NCBI GenBank assembly: GCA_039105265.1
Contig: JAPFFF010000283.1
Span: 1 to 27,825 of the forward strand
DNA from: Tritrichomonas musculus
Lineage: Eukaryota > Parabasalia > Tritrichomonadida > Tritrichomonadidae
Reading direction: 5' to 3'
Length of the DNA: 27,825 bases
Shown here piece by piece: positions 15,996 through 24,936 of this stretch. A program made the translations under genes and the position numbers. Within the stretch, counting starts at the first letter, position 1. Each line of letters begins with the position of its first letter. Under the pieces are notes generated by a model, which saw only the letters and a program-made list of their open reading frames with translations, searched no databases and was not told the origin of the DNA.

Positions 15996-16767
15996 AAATG
16001 ATGATATATAATATTAAATGGCAAGGGGAAAAAAGAAAAAAATAATACTTATTAAAATTATCATTTAATCTGTAATTAATATTTACAAATTCAGAGCAAC
16101 CAAAAAGAAGAAAATCTTATAAAAATCTTAAAATATAAATATATTTCAAAAAAAAATTAATAATTATGCGTAAAATCAAGTAAATGCTTAACAGCCGTTT
16201 ACAATTAGTTTACAATTTTATACAAACCTTGATTTTTCTTTCACTAAAAGAGAAAAAAACAATATTACTAATATAATTTAAAACACTAATTTATGTAGAA
16301 TAATCTAATGCACTTGTATCTTTGTTTTTTTTACATAAGTTTTATAACATTCATGAGAATTTGCATATTAATAAATTGCTTTATTCAAAATATAAAAACG
16401 TAAATATACGTAAAAAATGATGGAGAATATTATGTGAGATGGTAGAGATTTTTTATTTAAGCATATTGGTGATTAATCTGAATATCATGAAAAAAGCATT
16501 GATTTCTAAAATTGCGTTTTTGCTTATGATATTATGAAGCCTTGCATAAAATTTGGTGCTCTACAATGCCAGTATGCTATTTTTTTCCCCCTATTGATGC
16601 TAAAAATAATTTAATTTAATATGTTTCCTAAAAATGGTATTTAACAGTGAAAATTATACTAATATAAACTTTATCAATTGCTGATAAATATATGTTTCTT
16701 TGGGATTTTTCTTGCTTAAATGCTGCGGCACTTCACATTTTTTTCTTACTTTTGTGATATGAACTTT

Positions 16768-16852
16768 GAAAAAAACTCACCTTGGAATTTTTTTTTAAAA
16801 AAAAACTCACCTTCAAAATTTTTTTTTTTAAAAAACTCACTTGTGATGTGAA
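16768..16852. repeat. 30-bp repeat with AAAAACTCAC core
   Basis: AAAAACTCAC starts at 16,771, 16,801 and 16,831, separated by T-runs and A-runs of similar length. A TGTGATATGAA / TGTGATGTGAA motif brackets the array on both sides. No function inferred. Confidence 0.75.
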
Positions 16853-16963
16853 AAAAGTTTTAAAAATTAAATTGTCCCCTAAATTGATGATAAAATGAAT
16901 TTAGTAAATATTAATTTTTTTATATACAGGTTTAGATATTTTAAAATTTTAAAATTTTTTCTA

Positions 16964-17060
16964 CAGGCTGCGCATCTCAAATCGGCCCTTTTTAGCACTT
17001 TTGAAGGTCAATTTAAGGTCAAATATCCGTTAAAAGGGCCGATTTGAAATGCGCAGACTG
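16964..17060. mobile_element. 97-bp MITE with TA target duplication
   Basis: The ends are inverted repeats of about 30 bp: CAGGCTGCGCATCTCAAATC on the left and CAGTCTGCGCATTTCAAATC on the complement of the right, followed on both by GGCCCTTTT. TA flanks both sides (16,962-16,963 and 17,061-17,062). Size, structure and the CAG termini at TA indicate a non-autonomous Tc1/mariner/pogo-group element. Its ends differ from those of the pogo-like transposon at 19,440, so that copy did not mobilise it. Confidence 0.8.
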
Positions 17061-17100
17061 TAATATTGGTAAATAAAATATAAATATCTAACTTTATTTT

Positions 17101-18799
17101 CCACCCGGTCTTGAAATATTTTTTATTTGTATAACATAATTTCTAAAATATTTAAAAAAATATTTATTGATCATAATAAGAAATATTCACATAAAAAACA
17201 TGGAAAAAATAAGAGATGCTTTTAATTTGACGATTAAAAAAACTTCAATTTTTTTTTCTTATATAGAAAAAATTGATTAGTATTGAAATTAAAATTTTTT
17301 TAAAATTTTGTTTTTTTCATTTTCGAACTTTTTTCAAAAGAATTTCTTAGAAATAATTAACTTAATTAGAGAAATTCATTCATGTTTATTAATTGCAGAA
17401 ATAAAAAATGCTACATCTGATATAATTACAAACATCTAAAATTATATCAACCTTTGACAATTTGAAAAATTTGATTCTATCTATTATTTTCAATTATCAT
17501 GTATGAACATAAAAAATTCTGAATTTTCGAAACAATATCTTGAAGTATAAATTTATATATAATTTAATTCTTTATTTCCTTTTTTATAAAAGACCAATCT
17601 ACTTTGAAGAAATATATTACATTATTTTTCATATGTTTTCTTCATTTCTACTTTTTTATTCATCAATCAAAAAACTTATGATTTTTTCATAATTTATTAA
17701 CAGAAATAAGAGAAATAATTTCACAAAAAGTGATAATAATAATATAAAAAGAATTCAAAATTTTTAATGTATGCATAATTTTTGTTATCAAAATAAAATA
17801 ATATTTTCTCAAAATTCAAGGATAAAAAATTATTATTTTTCTGATTATAAGATATTTAATTTAATCGTTATTATCATATTTTCCTAAAAAAGAAATTTGA
17901 TCTGCCAAAATTTTTTTATTTGGGTTTAAAGTTTTTAACGTATGGTTATTCTCAAATTAACGTACTTTTAAACATTTTTATTTTTTATCTCGAACAAAAA
18001 AACATTAAATAAAGATTAAAAAGTGTTTATAGATATTACATACAATATTATATATAATTAATCAATAAATATAAGTAATTATTTGATTATATCTCAGAAT
18101 CAGGAATAATTAGTTTTTTAATCTTAAACCATCGATTTCTTTTGTAAACTTTCAATCCGTTAATTTATTGATATAAAATTGTATCTGATAAATAATATTT
18201 ATTCATATTTTGATTAAAGTATAATAAGAGAAAATGTGCTTATAAACCCACAAAAAGTTTAACTTTTTCTTTATTTATAAAGTCGTATAAACAAAATTGA
18301 AACAAAAAAAAATATTTTCATATGTATAAAAATATTAATTTTTAATCTTTTTATATTTTTACATAATTTTTACCGAGACTACATACCGCCTAGCGGGCGT
18401 CGAGCGAGGCGAAGCCGAGTCGAGACCCCGCGGATGGCGGTAAGTATCGGTAAAAATTATGTACCATAAAAAGATTAAAATATAATTATTTTTTTAACTA
18501 TTGAAAATATTTTTTTTTGTTTCAAATTTTGTTTATGTGGACTTTTATATAAAGAAAAAGTTAAACTTTTTGTGGGTTTATAAGCACATTTTCTCTTACA
18601 ATAATATTTTGATTAAAGTTTCAATTATTCGTATCGTTTCAGTTCATTTTTGAAACTTTTGGCGGCAAAAATGAAAATTTCAATGAAATTAAAAATATTT
18701 TTTTTTTGATTTTATGATTAAAATAATTTATCATAATTAAAAAATTAAAACAAGCTTTTAAAGTGCCACGTATTCTAAAAATATCCCAAGACCGGGTGG
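17101..18799. mobile_element. 1.7-kb non-autonomous element with CCACCCGGTCTTG ends
   Basis: CCACCCGGTCTTG at 17,101 has its exact complement CAAGACCGGGTGG at 18,787-18,799; after two mismatches ATATTTTT also matches. In sequence this A+T-rich a shared 13-bp G+C-rich word in inverted orientation is unlikely by chance. No target duplication is evident and no coding frame lies inside; a second element (18,221-18,603) is nested in it. Probably a degraded DNA transposon; superfamily not determined. Confidence 0.55.
18205..18619. mobile_element. 383-bp fold-back element with G+C-rich core and 16-bp flanking direct repeats
   Basis: Bases 18,221-18,603 form one long imperfect palindrome: AAGAGAAAATGTGCTTATAA at the left is mirrored by its complement at the right end, and the arms continue for about 170 bp (shared CCCACAAAAAGTTTAACTTT, AAACAAAATT, ACATAATTTTTACCGA, ACCGCC). 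The centre (18,391-18,436) is strikingly G+C- and CpG-rich, with GCGAGGCGAAGCCGAG. ATATTTTGATTAAAGT flanks the palindrome as an exact 16-bp direct repeat (18,205-18,220 and 18,604-18,619), which looks like an unusually long target duplication. No protein is encoded. Confidence 0.75.
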
Positions 18800-18803
18800 G
18801 ATG

Positions 18804-19126
18804 TATAATTTTTTTTCTCTTATCTCATTCTCTAAAAATTTCAATGTTTTTCAATTTTGATATATATTACTTATTTAAAAATCAATATTATTATTTGCCC
18901 AAATATATAACATGAATTTAATTATAAAAAATAAAATAAAAGTTATGCAAATAGCTTATATCATGAAATCTAGATAATAATTTTTGAATATCGTCACCTC
19001 ATTTTTTCGATAAATATTAGAGATACACACACTCTATTTGCATATAATAATTCTCCTCATTTATATCTATATAGATATATAAAAATTATTAATTAAAAAT
19101 TAATATTTATTGTTTTCATCTATTCT
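18804..19126. other. A+T-rich non-coding spacer
   Basis: About 320 bp between the CCACCCGG-ended element and the 167-bp repeat. I see no gene, repeat or regulatory site in it. Confidence 0.5.
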
Positions 19127-19293
19127 ATTCTTACAAATATAAGAAATTTTAAATAAAGTATGAGATTAATTTATATTAACCTAGAATAAATTATCATCTT
19201 GTTAATTAATTCATATATATAATCATATTTAGTTGCATAAAAAGATAATATACTAAAATGAAGAGATAATAATGAATACAAATAGGTGAAATG
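19127..19293. repeat. 167-bp repeat, intact copy (empty insertion site)
   Basis: The sequence from ATTCTTACAAATATAAGAAA to ATAGGTGAAATG recurs as a second copy split by the pogo-like transposon (19,398-19,439 and 22,483-22,609). Both copies are 42 bp to the TA and 127 bp from it, so this copy preserves the site as it was before insertion. It could be a small mobile repeat itself or a local duplication. Confidence 0.85.
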
Positions 19294-19397
19294 AAAAAGT
19301 GCAGATCAAAATGGGAAATATAAAAAGTGGCATAAATAAGTATTTATATAATAAAATAATAATATATTTGTTATCAACATATTAATATGAATAATAT

Positions 19398-19439
19398 ATT
19401 CTTACAAATATAAGAAATTTTAAATAAAGTATGAGATTA
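19398..19439. repeat. Left part of second 167-bp repeat copy
   Basis: Matches 19,127-19,168 and ends at the TA (19,438-19,439) used as target by the transposon. Confidence 0.85.
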
Positions 19440-19701
19440 CCCCAAGCTCTTTATCTTTCATAATTTCTCGTTATTATTTTTTGGTTAAGAATGTTAGTAT
19501 GATATTGTTAACCATTTGTATTTTTAAAAATGGTTAACCAATTATTTTGTTAACCACACTTACAAATTTTTTTTTGAAAATTATATGTATAAATGAATGA
19601 ATCAATTTATTAATTAAATAATTTTATATTAATTATGTATGAATAAAAATGAAAATTATTTTCTCATTAAAAACATTTGACACTTTTTTGGAATTAAAAT
19701 T

Positions 19702-19709
19702 TGTCATTT
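19702..19709 (+). promoter_or_regulatory. Candidate initiator of the transposase gene
   Basis: GTCATTTA contains TCATT, matching the T. vaginalis initiator core TCA-Py-(T/A), 14-16 bp before the ATG at 19,719. This fits the short leaders of that organism and also explains why TTG at 19,701 should not be the start. Inferred. Confidence 0.35.
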
Positions 19710-19718
19710 AATAGATTA

Positions 19719-20933
19719 ATGGAAAAATACAAAGCCAAGAAAGTGAAAAAAAGAGAATTCGTTAGGCCAAAAATAAATTACAAAAGTCAACAAGAATTAG
19801 TGAAAGAGGTTAAACAAAAGTATTACGAAATGCTACAAGATCCAATGATAAGTAATTGCAACATTCTAACTATGTTATCAAATAAATATAAATTACCTCG
19901 TCCTACTTTAGTAACTTGGTCAAAAAGGTGGGAAATAGAGTCTGACTGGCTACCTGGAACTTTTGATAAATTAAGCAAGTCCAAGAGAATGTTTACAGAT
20001 GAGGTGGAAAACGAGATTGCTGATTTCATCAAGGACAATTATGTTAAACCTGGTAACTATTTTCCTGACTGGCAGTTCAAAAACATAATGTTTCAAGCAT
20101 ATAATGAAAATGATTCAATCAAAAGAGACTTTCACTGCTCTCCACAATTCATAATTGACTTTAAAAACCGTCACAGATTTAGTTCTCGACTAGCACACAT
20201 CAAAAGAAGGCCAGATCCAGAACCATTGGACGAAAATGGCTTATCATCGATTGAAAAATTTTTCATGAAAGTGCTTGAAACGATTGAAAATGCACGATTA
20301 GCTGATGAACCAGTTCTAAATGGAGATGAAACTGGATGGGTTATTCTTCCTCCCAAAATGAAAACTTGGGTAATTAAAGGGACTTCAAACATAATAATTA
20401 ATGTCAAAGATGATGAACATGCGCACATATCAGCAATGTGTACGATTTCCATTGATTTTCAGAAATTACCAATTTTTTTTATTGCTAAAGGAAATTCTGT
20501 AGCTGCTGAAGATTCTCAATTAGGAGATGAAATATTCCCCAATGTATCCACCCACTCTGTCAAATCGTTTATGACCACGCAGTGCTTTATAGAATATTTA
20601 ATCTTCATTCGGAGTCAATATCCAATAGATAAGAGAATTCATTTAATAGTAGACTCATATAGTAGTCACATTTCTACAGCATCACAACAAAAAGCAGAAG
20701 AATTAAATATAGAATTAATAAATATACCAAGCGGTTATACCGACGCTTATCAACCGCTGGACATCGCAGTATTTGCTGTGCTAAAAAGCATAGCAAATGC
20801 GAAACTCAGACATTTTCTACTAGACAATCCATTAACTGAATTAGGTATGAAGAAGAGTGTAGAATTCTTAATTGAATCATGGAATGAAGTGTCCGTTGAA
20901 ACATTGCAAAAAGGTTGGAACCAGTATTTATAA
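19719..20933 (+). CDS. Pogo-like DDE transposase (CENP-B/Tigger family)
   Basis: 404 residues from ATG 19,719; the frame opens six codons earlier at TTG, directly after a stop. Residues about 20-75 form a first helix-turn-helix (QELVKEVKQKYYEM, LSNKYKLPRPTLVTWSKRW). Residues about 90-165 match the CENP-B/Tc5-type DNA-binding domain (FTDEVENEIADFI, CSPQFIIDFKNRHRFSSRLA). The DDE_1 catalytic core follows: VLNGDETGWV (first Asp), HLIVDSYSSH (second Asp) and YTDAYQPLDIAVFAVLK (third Asp, in QPLD). All three acidic residues are present. The C-terminus, ESWNEVSVETLQKGWNQYL, ends as in related transposases. It cuts and pastes the element at TA. Length is slightly short for Tigger but domains are complete. 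Confidence 0.92.
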   Translation: MEKYKAKKVKKREFVRPKINYKSQQELVKEVKQKYYEMLQDPMISNCNILTMLSNKYKLPRPTLVTWSKRWEIESDWLPGTFDKLSKSKRMFTDEVENEIADFIKDNYVKPGNYFPDWQFKNIMFQAYNENDSIKRDFHCSPQFIIDFKNRHRFSSRLAHIKRRPDPEPLDENGLSSIEKFFMKVLETIENARLADEPVLNGDETGWVILPPKMKTWVIKGTSNIIINVKDDEHAHISAMCTISIDFQKLPIFFIAKGNSVAAEDSQLGDEIFPNVSTHSVKSFMTTQCFIEYLIFIRSQYPIDKRIHLIVDSYSSHISTASQQKAEELNIELINIPSGYTDAYQPLDIAVFAVLKSIANAKLRHFLLDNPLTELGMKKSVEFLIESWNEVSVETLQKGWNQYL

Positions 20934-21109
20934 GTACTATTATTTCTTATATCTTATATTATTACAATAATTATTTTTATTTATACAAGTATAATGCAGA
21001 GAACAGAGTTTAAAAGATTAGCAAAATACCTCAGTTTACTTACATTAAACTTAAGAATCAAGTTTTAAGTGATACAAATTTTTTGATAATAAAATTCAGA
21101 ATTTTGATG

Positions 21110-21595
21110 TCAAATGATAGTAAAAAAATTCAATTTTCCAATACCTAACTTCAGAATTTAAGTGTCAAATGATAGTAAAATAATTCAATTTTGATAAAAA
21201 ACAACTTCTTTATGTCAATGTCAAATGATAGTAAAAAAATTCAATTTTCCAATACCTAACTTCAGAATTTAAGTTTCAAATGATAGTAAAATAATTCAAT
21301 TTTGATAAAAAACAACTTCTTTATATCAATGTCAAATGATAGTAAAAAAATTCAATTTTCCAATACCTAACTTCAGAATTTAAGTTTCAAATGATAGTAA
21401 AATAATTCAATTTTGATAAAAAACAACTTCTTTATGTCAATGTCAAATGATAGTAAAAAAATTCAATTTTCCAATACCTAACTTCAGAATTTAAGTGTCA
21501 AATGATAGTAAAATAATTCAATTTTGATAAAAAACAACTTCTTTATATCAATGTCAAATGATAGTAAAAAAATTCAATTTTCCAATACTTAACTT
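21110..21595. repeat. 111-bp bipartite tandem repeat inside the transposon
   Basis: CAAATGATAGTAAAAAAATT starts at 21,111, 21,222, 21,333, 21,444 and 21,555: a strict 111-bp period, last unit partial. Each unit contains two half-units of about 55 bp that share TCAAATGATAGTAAAA and TTCAATTTT but then diverge (CCAATACCTAACTTC versus GATAAAAAACAACTTC). Two point variants alternate between units (AAGTG/AAGTT and TATGTC/TATATC). A degenerate half-unit follows near 21,605. Confidence 0.95.
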
Positions 21596-22482
21596 AGGAA
21601 AAGAGCGTCAAATAATATTAAAACAATTCAATAAATGCAATATGCAACACAGATTTGCAAATAAGATAGTTATTATCAATCATTCATATCTATATTATTA
21701 ATATAATGAAGAACTGCTACTTAACAATCAATGTAGTTTACTACAAGAAGTACTAGTTAGTTAAATATCAAAAATAAATAGTACAAATACGATTATTTGA
21801 ATCAAAGCAAAAATTCAATTCATTTTGATCGTTCAAATTTCAAAATCAGTTTTTTACAGTCAATTCAAAATAAACAAGATATAGAAGATAGTAGAATCGA
21901 ATCCTTTAATTATATGTATAACAAATGCGCTGAAGTTTTATTAGTATATTCCTTAAATTACCTACAATTTTCCAAATAAGATTATAATTTATACCTCTAT
22001 TTTAGAGTTGACATTTCTGACCATATTATTTGCTTTTAAAATCAAATATACGTCCAAGATCCACATTTTTCCCCTCATAACAAGCATCAGGTATTCAGAT
22101 CTGATTACATATTTTTGAAAGGACTAACACATCGACCAATTCTAAATATACCAAAAAATAGCAATGATATATAGTAGTATTAATATGCAGCAATTATACC
22201 GATATCTTTTTAACTAAACCATATTATTAGAATAATATTTTTTTTACCTTCTTAATTTTTAGCAATACTTTAAATATAATATTAAAAGCAAATATATATA
22301 TTACATAATTGATTAAAATTAATGTATATAAATTATTAATCGAGATATTCAAATAGTAATATATAATCCGTTATATCATTCAAATATTCTTCTCAAATTA
22401 ATTCAAATTTGAATATGAAAAAATAACGAATAAATAACGAATTTAAAATAACGAGAAATTATGAAAGATAGAGAGCGGGGGG

Positions 22483-22609
22483 TAATTTATATTAACCTAG
22501 AATAAATTATCGTCTTATTAATTAATTCATATATATAATCATATTTAGTTGCATAAAAAGATAATATACTAAAATGAAGAGATAATAATGAATACAAATA
22601 GGTGAAATG
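22483..22609. repeat. Right part of second 167-bp repeat copy
   Basis: Begins with the second TA and matches 19,167-19,293 with a few substitutions. It continues the copy interrupted at 19,439. Confidence 0.85.
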
Positions 22610-23245
22610 TAAAATTTAGATAAAAATAATGTATTTCAAAATTGAGAGAAGACCGTTTATAATATGTTTAATTTTTATTCAAAATCATCGTTTTTTGTAT
22701 AATAAAAAAGAAAATAATGATTATTGTTGATACATTTTTAAACTTTATTAAATGAACTATAAATTTAATAGTTTTTTAACTCTGTATTTTAAATGAATAT
22801 TTGAATAATAATGAAAATTAGCATAATTTTACAACGCTTTCTGTACCATCTGTATTGATAATTATATGTGAAATACGATGGAGAATATTATTTGAGACGA
22901 CAAAGGTTTTTAATCGAGTAAAACATCTAATATTTCAACTATTTGAAATATAGCATCGATTTGTAAACCTGTTACTCTTCTAGTAATATTGAAATTATTG
23001 ACGTAAAAAACGATGATCTATAATAAGCAGGAAATAAATAGTCTTTTTCTGAAGGAACAAACTGGATATAATTATATGTATCTGATGAAGGCGGAATTTT
23101 TCGATAATATTATGTAGTTATGCTCCTTATACGGTACCGTTCAAAATATATGATTTTGGGATCTCTCCTCGATAAACATCAATTCTCGATACATCGATTT
23201 ATAAATGGTCGTTTTTCCGCATAAAAAGTCCTATCGTGTTTGTCG
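22610..23245. other. A+T-rich non-coding region
   Basis: No credible gene. A diverged roughly 100-bp repeat shared with 16,415-16,516 lies near 22,875-22,970. Nothing else recognised. Confidence 0.5.
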
Positions 23246-23683
23246 ATTGGTAAAAAAAGATTAAAGGTAGGTCAACATAAAATATTCTATTCAATTTTTT
23301 AAAAAAATAATCTATGAATATCTTTATAAGAATTAGAGTATATTTTTAAATATAATATTTATTATCTTTTAAATAAATAAAAATAGCATTTTGAATAATT
23401 TAAAAATTAAAAAAAGATTTTATTATAGTTTTATTGATGTTTTATTTTTTAATCATTCTTTTTCTCTAAATTCACAGATTAAAAATGGAAAATATTTTAC
23501 TATTATCTTTAAAAGGAAAACTATTACAAAATTTATTCTATATTATTTCGATTCCAACGCTGGATATAAAAATATTTAAGGTTTTTTTAATTCATAAAAT
23601 TGAATTGATATTCATCGTCTTCATGTTGATAATTGGCTTGATTTAAAAATTGAATTGATATTTCTTCTGTCAAAATTAATAAA

Positions 23684-23827
23684 ATGGAAAAAATGCAAAA
23701 TTTAGCAGATGAAATTGAGCGTTTAAAAGAAGAAAACTTGAATTTACGTAGAAAATTTTTAAGTATTATTCCACCTAATAACAAGCTATCACCTACATTA
23801 TCCCTTTCGGCCGTATGCCGTAATTGA
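23684..23827 (+). pseudogene. Short coiled-coil frame interrupted by a MITE
   Basis: ATG 23,684 opens a 47-residue frame, MEKMQNLADEIERLKEENLN then LRRKFLSIIPPNNKLSP. The first 28 residues have clear coiled-coil heptads and unbiased codons unlike the surrounding A+T filler. The last residues are encoded by a MITE (from 23,800); without it the frame would continue only a few codons to another stop. It is probably the 5' remnant of a longer host gene whose remainder is gone. Family unknown. Confidence 0.45.
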
Positions 23828-23948
23828 AGATTTTTTTTGTAAAGTATTCAAAAAGTTGCACTTTTGCCGTGTGCCGTAGAAGTTTTGTAAAATAAACTAT
23901 TCAATGAACGACCAAATAGCCGTATTTTACAAAACCGCCGAAGGGCTA
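23800..23948. mobile_element. 149-bp MITE with 10-bp target duplication
   Basis: CACCTACATT is repeated exactly at 23,790-23,799 and 23,949-23,958. The ends are short imperfect inverted repeats: CCCTTTCGGC on the left and CCCTTCGGC on the complement of the right. Inside, GCCGTATGCCGTA and GCCGTGTGCCGTA form a direct repeat, and TTTTGTAAAA is found in both orientations. A 9-11 bp target duplication is typical of Mutator-like elements, so this is probably a non-autonomous MULE-type MITE. Confidence 0.7.
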
Positions 23949-23959
23949 CACCTACATTC

Positions 23960-24661
23960 TATTCTGATTATATGACGATGAAATAATGCTAAATAAAAAA
24001 TAAACTTATTATAAAATTATGTATTTTGAATTGAGCAATAAAGTCAGGTAAATTGAAAATCCGGGCAAGTCCGGTAAAATTAAATTGATAAAAAATCGAA
24101 ACAGTCACGTAAATGATCATAATCTGCAGCCTTTTAAGTAATAAATCAAAGAAATCTTTAATATTGAGTATATTTCCTGAAAATATTATAAAATATTAAG
24201 ATATATATGATGAATTTGTTTTTCATTAATTTTTTTAACAAATTAATTATTATTTTCTACATATTTTATATAATATAATATTGCTTATTTATAAGATTTA
24301 TATTTTGTTAATTCAGAGATAAGTGTAAATGTTTTTTTTTTTATTCTATTCAATTTTTACCTATTCAATTTTTAGGAAATTAATGCGCTCCGAAATAAAT
24401 ATTTTAAATTTTTCTTTATATGATTAAAATTATTTTTTCGTTGTCGGTGGAAAATTAATGATTTTTTATATAGATTATATGTTATAAAAACCAAGCAGTA
24501 AAATCCACTAGAAATCATTTTTCATCTATTTAGGTGAGTTGACCTACCTTTAAAAGATTTTTTTTTTTTTTTTTACCAATCAATAACAACTTTTTGAATG
24601 ATCCGACCAAATAAAAAAAAATCCGGCATTGTCGTTTCACACCTCCCCTGAGAATTGATAT

Positions 24662-24662
<1 letters not shown>
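23960..24662. other. A+T-rich non-coding region with homopolymer runs
   Basis: No gene recognised. It contains a duplicated CTATTCAATTTTTA (about 24,346-24,375), the right inverted-repeat arm (24,538-24,581) and a T-run. Confidence 0.5.

Positions 24663-24720
<58 letters not shown>
24663..24720. repeat. 58-base poly(A) run
   Basis: An uninterrupted run of A, followed by CGTCTC and a T-run. Apparent Phe-rich frames on the minus strand come from this run and are not genes. Its length is likely to be uncertain in any assembly. Confidence 0.95.
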
Positions 24721-24721
<1 letters not shown>

Positions 24722-24763
24722 GTCTCTTTTTTTCAATCTGATACTCGATTATCAGTTTCAATA

Positions 24764-24799
24764 TCTGATATCGAGATAATCGATTATCAAGATATCAGA
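24764..24799. repeat. 36-bp near-perfect palindrome
   Basis: TCTGATATC, GATAATCGATTATC and GATATCAGA form a mirror-symmetric site around ATCGAT with only the two dinucleotides between blocks mismatched. A second perfect palindrome, AGATCTCGAGATCT, lies at 24,847-24,860. Both lie upstream of nothing recognisable; role unknown. Confidence 0.7.
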
Positions 24800-24936
24800 C
24801 ATGAAATGTGATATAAAAATAATTGTAAACTTGATATCATTTACCAAGATCTCGAGATCTCAAACAGATTTATCTTTTTTTATAATTGGTATTTGTGATT
24901 TTAAAATACTTAAAAATAAATAATGGAATGTATTGA

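Larger units (their letters stand above)
15314..16961. other. A+T-rich non-coding region
   Basis: No credible coding frame on either strand. It contains a 29-bp tandem repeat (15,881-15,995) and a 30-bp repeat (16,768-16,852), and, near 16,415-16,516, a roughly 100-bp segment resembling 22,875-22,970 (shared GATGGAGAATATTAT and an AGCATTGATTT / AGCATCGATTT block). Otherwise I see nothing in it. Confidence 0.6.
19440..22482 (+). mobile_element. Pogo/Tigger-like DNA transposon, complete-looking, 3043 bp
   Basis: The terminal inverted repeats read CCCCAAGCTCTTTATCTTTC (left) and CCCCCCGCTCTCTATCTTTC (complement of right), both continuing ATAATTTCTCGTTATT: about 37 bp with three mismatches. TA is duplicated at 19,438-19,439 and 22,483-22,484, confirmed by the intact site at 19,167-19,168. 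One transposase gene (19,719-20,933), a 111-bp tandem array (21,110-21,595) and A+T-rich filler occupy the interior; 21,601-22,440 shows no credible gene. TA target plus a DDE_1/CENP-B-like transposase place it in the pogo branch of Tc1/mariner. It may still be mobile. Confidence 0.9.
23246..24581. mobile_element. 1.3-kb segment bounded by inverted repeats
   Basis: GATTGGTAAAAAAAGATTAA followed by AGGTAGGTCAAC (23,246-23,277) has its inverted counterpart GTTGACCTACCTTT ... ACCAATC at 24,538-24,581, the A/T run having expanded in the right arm. Similarity stops abruptly on both sides of each arm. No target duplication seen. It may be a degraded DNA transposon or two inverted copies of a dispersed repeat. 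The 149-bp MITE is nested inside. Confidence 0.45.

Noticed and set aside
15344-19430. tRNA, rRNA or small nuclear RNA genes
   Set aside because: No cloverleaf boxes, conserved rRNA words or snRNA-like blocks found by eye on either strand in this gene-poor region or elsewhere in the window.
21797-21979. 60-residue plus-strand frame in the transposon
   Set aside because: Begins at TTG, has no domain and lies in A+T filler; no evidence of a second transposon protein.
23391-23579. 62-residue plus-strand frame
   Set aside because: Begins at TTG, dominated by Phe/Ile/Lys/Asn as expected from A+T-rich DNA, no recognisable motif.
24530-24761. Phe-rich minus-strand frames
   Set aside because: Produced by the 58-base A run.
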